Below are positions 10,608 to 11,588 of a DNA stretch of 11,588 nucleotides, piece by piece. The notes under the pieces are model-generated. The model searched no databases, was not told where the DNA came from, and saw only the letters and a program-made list of their open reading frames with translations. Each line of letters starts with the position of its first letter. Position 1 is the stretch's first letter. The stretch covers positions 1 to 11,588 of the forward strand of contig JAGXGU010000097.1 of NCBI GenBank assembly GCA_024636575.1, in the 5' to 3' direction. This DNA is from Altererythrobacter sp. Its GTDB lineage: Bacteria > Pseudomonadota > Alphaproteobacteria > Sphingomonadales > Sphingomonadaceae. Both the position numbers and the translations under genes were made by a program.

Positions 10608-11588
10608 ATGACGGCATTTTGGACCGAACCGGATTTTGATGATCACGAGCTGGTCCAGCTGGTGCGTGACCGTGTGTCGGGCCTGACCGCGATTTTCGCC
10701 CTGCATTCAACCCATCTCGGCCCCGGCGCGGGCGGTACGCGGTTCTGGCATTATCCCGACAGCAAGGATGCGATGCGCGATGCCCTGCGCCTGTCGCGCG
10801 GCATGAGCTACAAGAACGCGATGGCCGGCCTGCCAATGGGCGGCGGCAAGGCGGTTATTCTGGCCCCCAGGACCGGTGCCAAGACGCCGGAAATGCTGGC
10901 CGCGTTTGGGGACGCGGTGGATGCATTGCATGGCCGGTATGTAACGGCAGAAGATGTCGGCATTTCGGAGGCCGATATGGTCGAGGTTGCCAAGCGGACC
11001 AGCTATGTTTCGGGTCTCCCGGTTGGTGATCCGGTTGATGGTACCCAATCGGCTGGCGGCGATCCGGGCCCGTTCACCGCGATGGGTATTTTTCACGGAA
11101 TCAAGGCAGCTGTCCGGCATAAATTGGGCAGGGATTCGGTAGCGGGCGTCCATGTCGCGGTGCAGGGCACCGGAAGCGTTGGCGGCGGGGTTGCCCGGCT
11201 GCTGGCGGGTGAAGGGGCCAAACTGACCCTGTCGGATATCAATGAAGACCGTGCCGCCGAACTGGCGAGCGTGCTTGGCGCCGAAACTGCCCGGGCTGAC
11301 GCAATCATGGGCATAGCCTGCGATGTCTTCAGCCCCAACGCGCTTGGCGCGATCCTGGATGACGAAGGTATTGCCCGGCTGGACACCCCGATTGTGGCGG
11401 GCGGGGCGAACAACCAACTGGCACGGGCCGGGCATGGCCAGAAACTGGCTGAACGCGGGATCCTGTATGCGCCGGATTATGTGATCAATGCGGGCGGCAT
11501 CATCAGCGTGACGCTGGAATATCGTGCACGCCAGAACGGCCAGCCATGTGACATCAACGAAGTCCGCAAACGGCTGGCGCAGATACCC
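10608..11588 (+). CDS. Leu/Phe/Val-type amino-acid dehydrogenase, 5' part only
   Basis: The frame is open from ATG 10608 to the window edge (327 codons), with an in-frame TGA at 10575-10577 upstream and no other start between, so the start is firm. GGGA (10595-10598) is a modest binding site. These enzymes oxidatively deaminate branched-chain or aromatic amino acids with NAD+, or run in reverse. The N-terminal catalytic domain has SYKNAMAGLPMGGGKAVI, where Lys69 and Lys81 correspond to the substrate and catalytic lysines of Bacillus leucine dehydrogenase. The Rossmann domain has GTGSVGGG from Gly187 and ends its second strand with SDIN (Asp210), an acidic residue favouring NAD+ over NADP+. 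ANNQLA and YAPDYVINAGGIISV follow. Substrate choice among Leu, Val and Phe cannot be read from the sequence. The leader (10514-10607) contains a CCCGC/GCGGG hairpin (10582-10597) without a U-tract. Confidence 0.92.
   Translation, partial: MTAFWTEPDFDDHELVQLVRDRVSGLTAIFALHSTHLGPGAGGTRFWHYPDSKDAMRDALRLSRGMSYKNAMAGLPMGGGKAVILAPRTGAKTPEMLAAFGDAVDALHGRYVTAEDVGISEADMVEVAKRTSYVSGLPVGDPVDGTQSAGGDPGPFTAMGIFHGIKAAVRHKLGRDSVAGVHVAVQGTGSVGGGVARLLAGEGAKLTLSDINEDRAAELASVLGAETARADAIMGIACDVFSPNALGAILDDEGIARLDTPIVAGGANNQLARAGHGQKLAERGILYAPDYVINAGGIISVTLEYRARQNGQPCDINEVRKRLAQIP

Noticed and set aside
10436..10620. tRNA-His as an integration site for a mobile element.
   Set aside because: No integrase gene and no repeated copy of the tRNA 3' end is visible in the window; ordinary metabolic genes flank it.

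Overview
The window looks like core chromosome of an alphaproteobacterium, most likely Sphingomonadales (Erythrobacteraceae or Sphingomonadaceae-like). This rests on protein character, the gene order uppS-cdsA-dxr, a cysteine-free ribosomal protein L31, and the lack of lpxD beside fabZ. It is an inference from reading the sequence, not from a database search. Most of the window is ordinary housekeeping DNA. I found no phage, IS transposase, CRISPR array or defence gene.

Positions 1-8837 form one dense plus-strand cluster that couples translation and envelope growth. It holds the 3' part of pyrH (UMP kinase), frr (ribosome recycling), uppS (undecaprenyl-PP synthase), cdsA (CDP-diacylglycerol synthase), dxr (MEP isoprenoid pathway), rseP (site-2 protease), bamA (outer-membrane protein insertase), an ompH/skp-type periplasmic chaperone and fabZ (fatty-acid dehydratase). 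Dxr supplies isoprenoid precursors, UppS turns them into the lipid carrier for peptidoglycan, CdsA and FabZ feed membrane lipid synthesis, and RseP, BamA and Skp handle envelope stress and outer-membrane protein assembly. Genes from uppS to rseP overlap or abut, and three in a row use non-ATG starts (TTG, GTG, GTG). Two gaps break the cluster. The frr-uppS gap is filled by a strongly folded repeat-like element (951-1078), which appears to provide the Shine-Dalgarno sequence of uppS. The rseP-bamA gap carries three imperfect 18-bp tandem units followed by an AT-rich stretch that may hold a bamA promoter.

Positions 8838-9246 hold rpmE (ribosomal protein L31) as a separate unit, with a possible promoter, a small leader hairpin and a clear intrinsic terminator.

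Positions 9257-10207, on the minus strand, hold two genes separated by 3 nt: a prolyl-4-hydroxylase-like 2OG-Fe(II) dioxygenase followed by a short DksA/TraR-type C4 zinc-finger protein. This pair is the least understood part of the window.

Positions 10208-11588 hold a gap with a candidate promoter, tRNA-His(GTG), and the first 327 codons of a Leu/Phe/Val-type amino-acid dehydrogenase that runs off the end.
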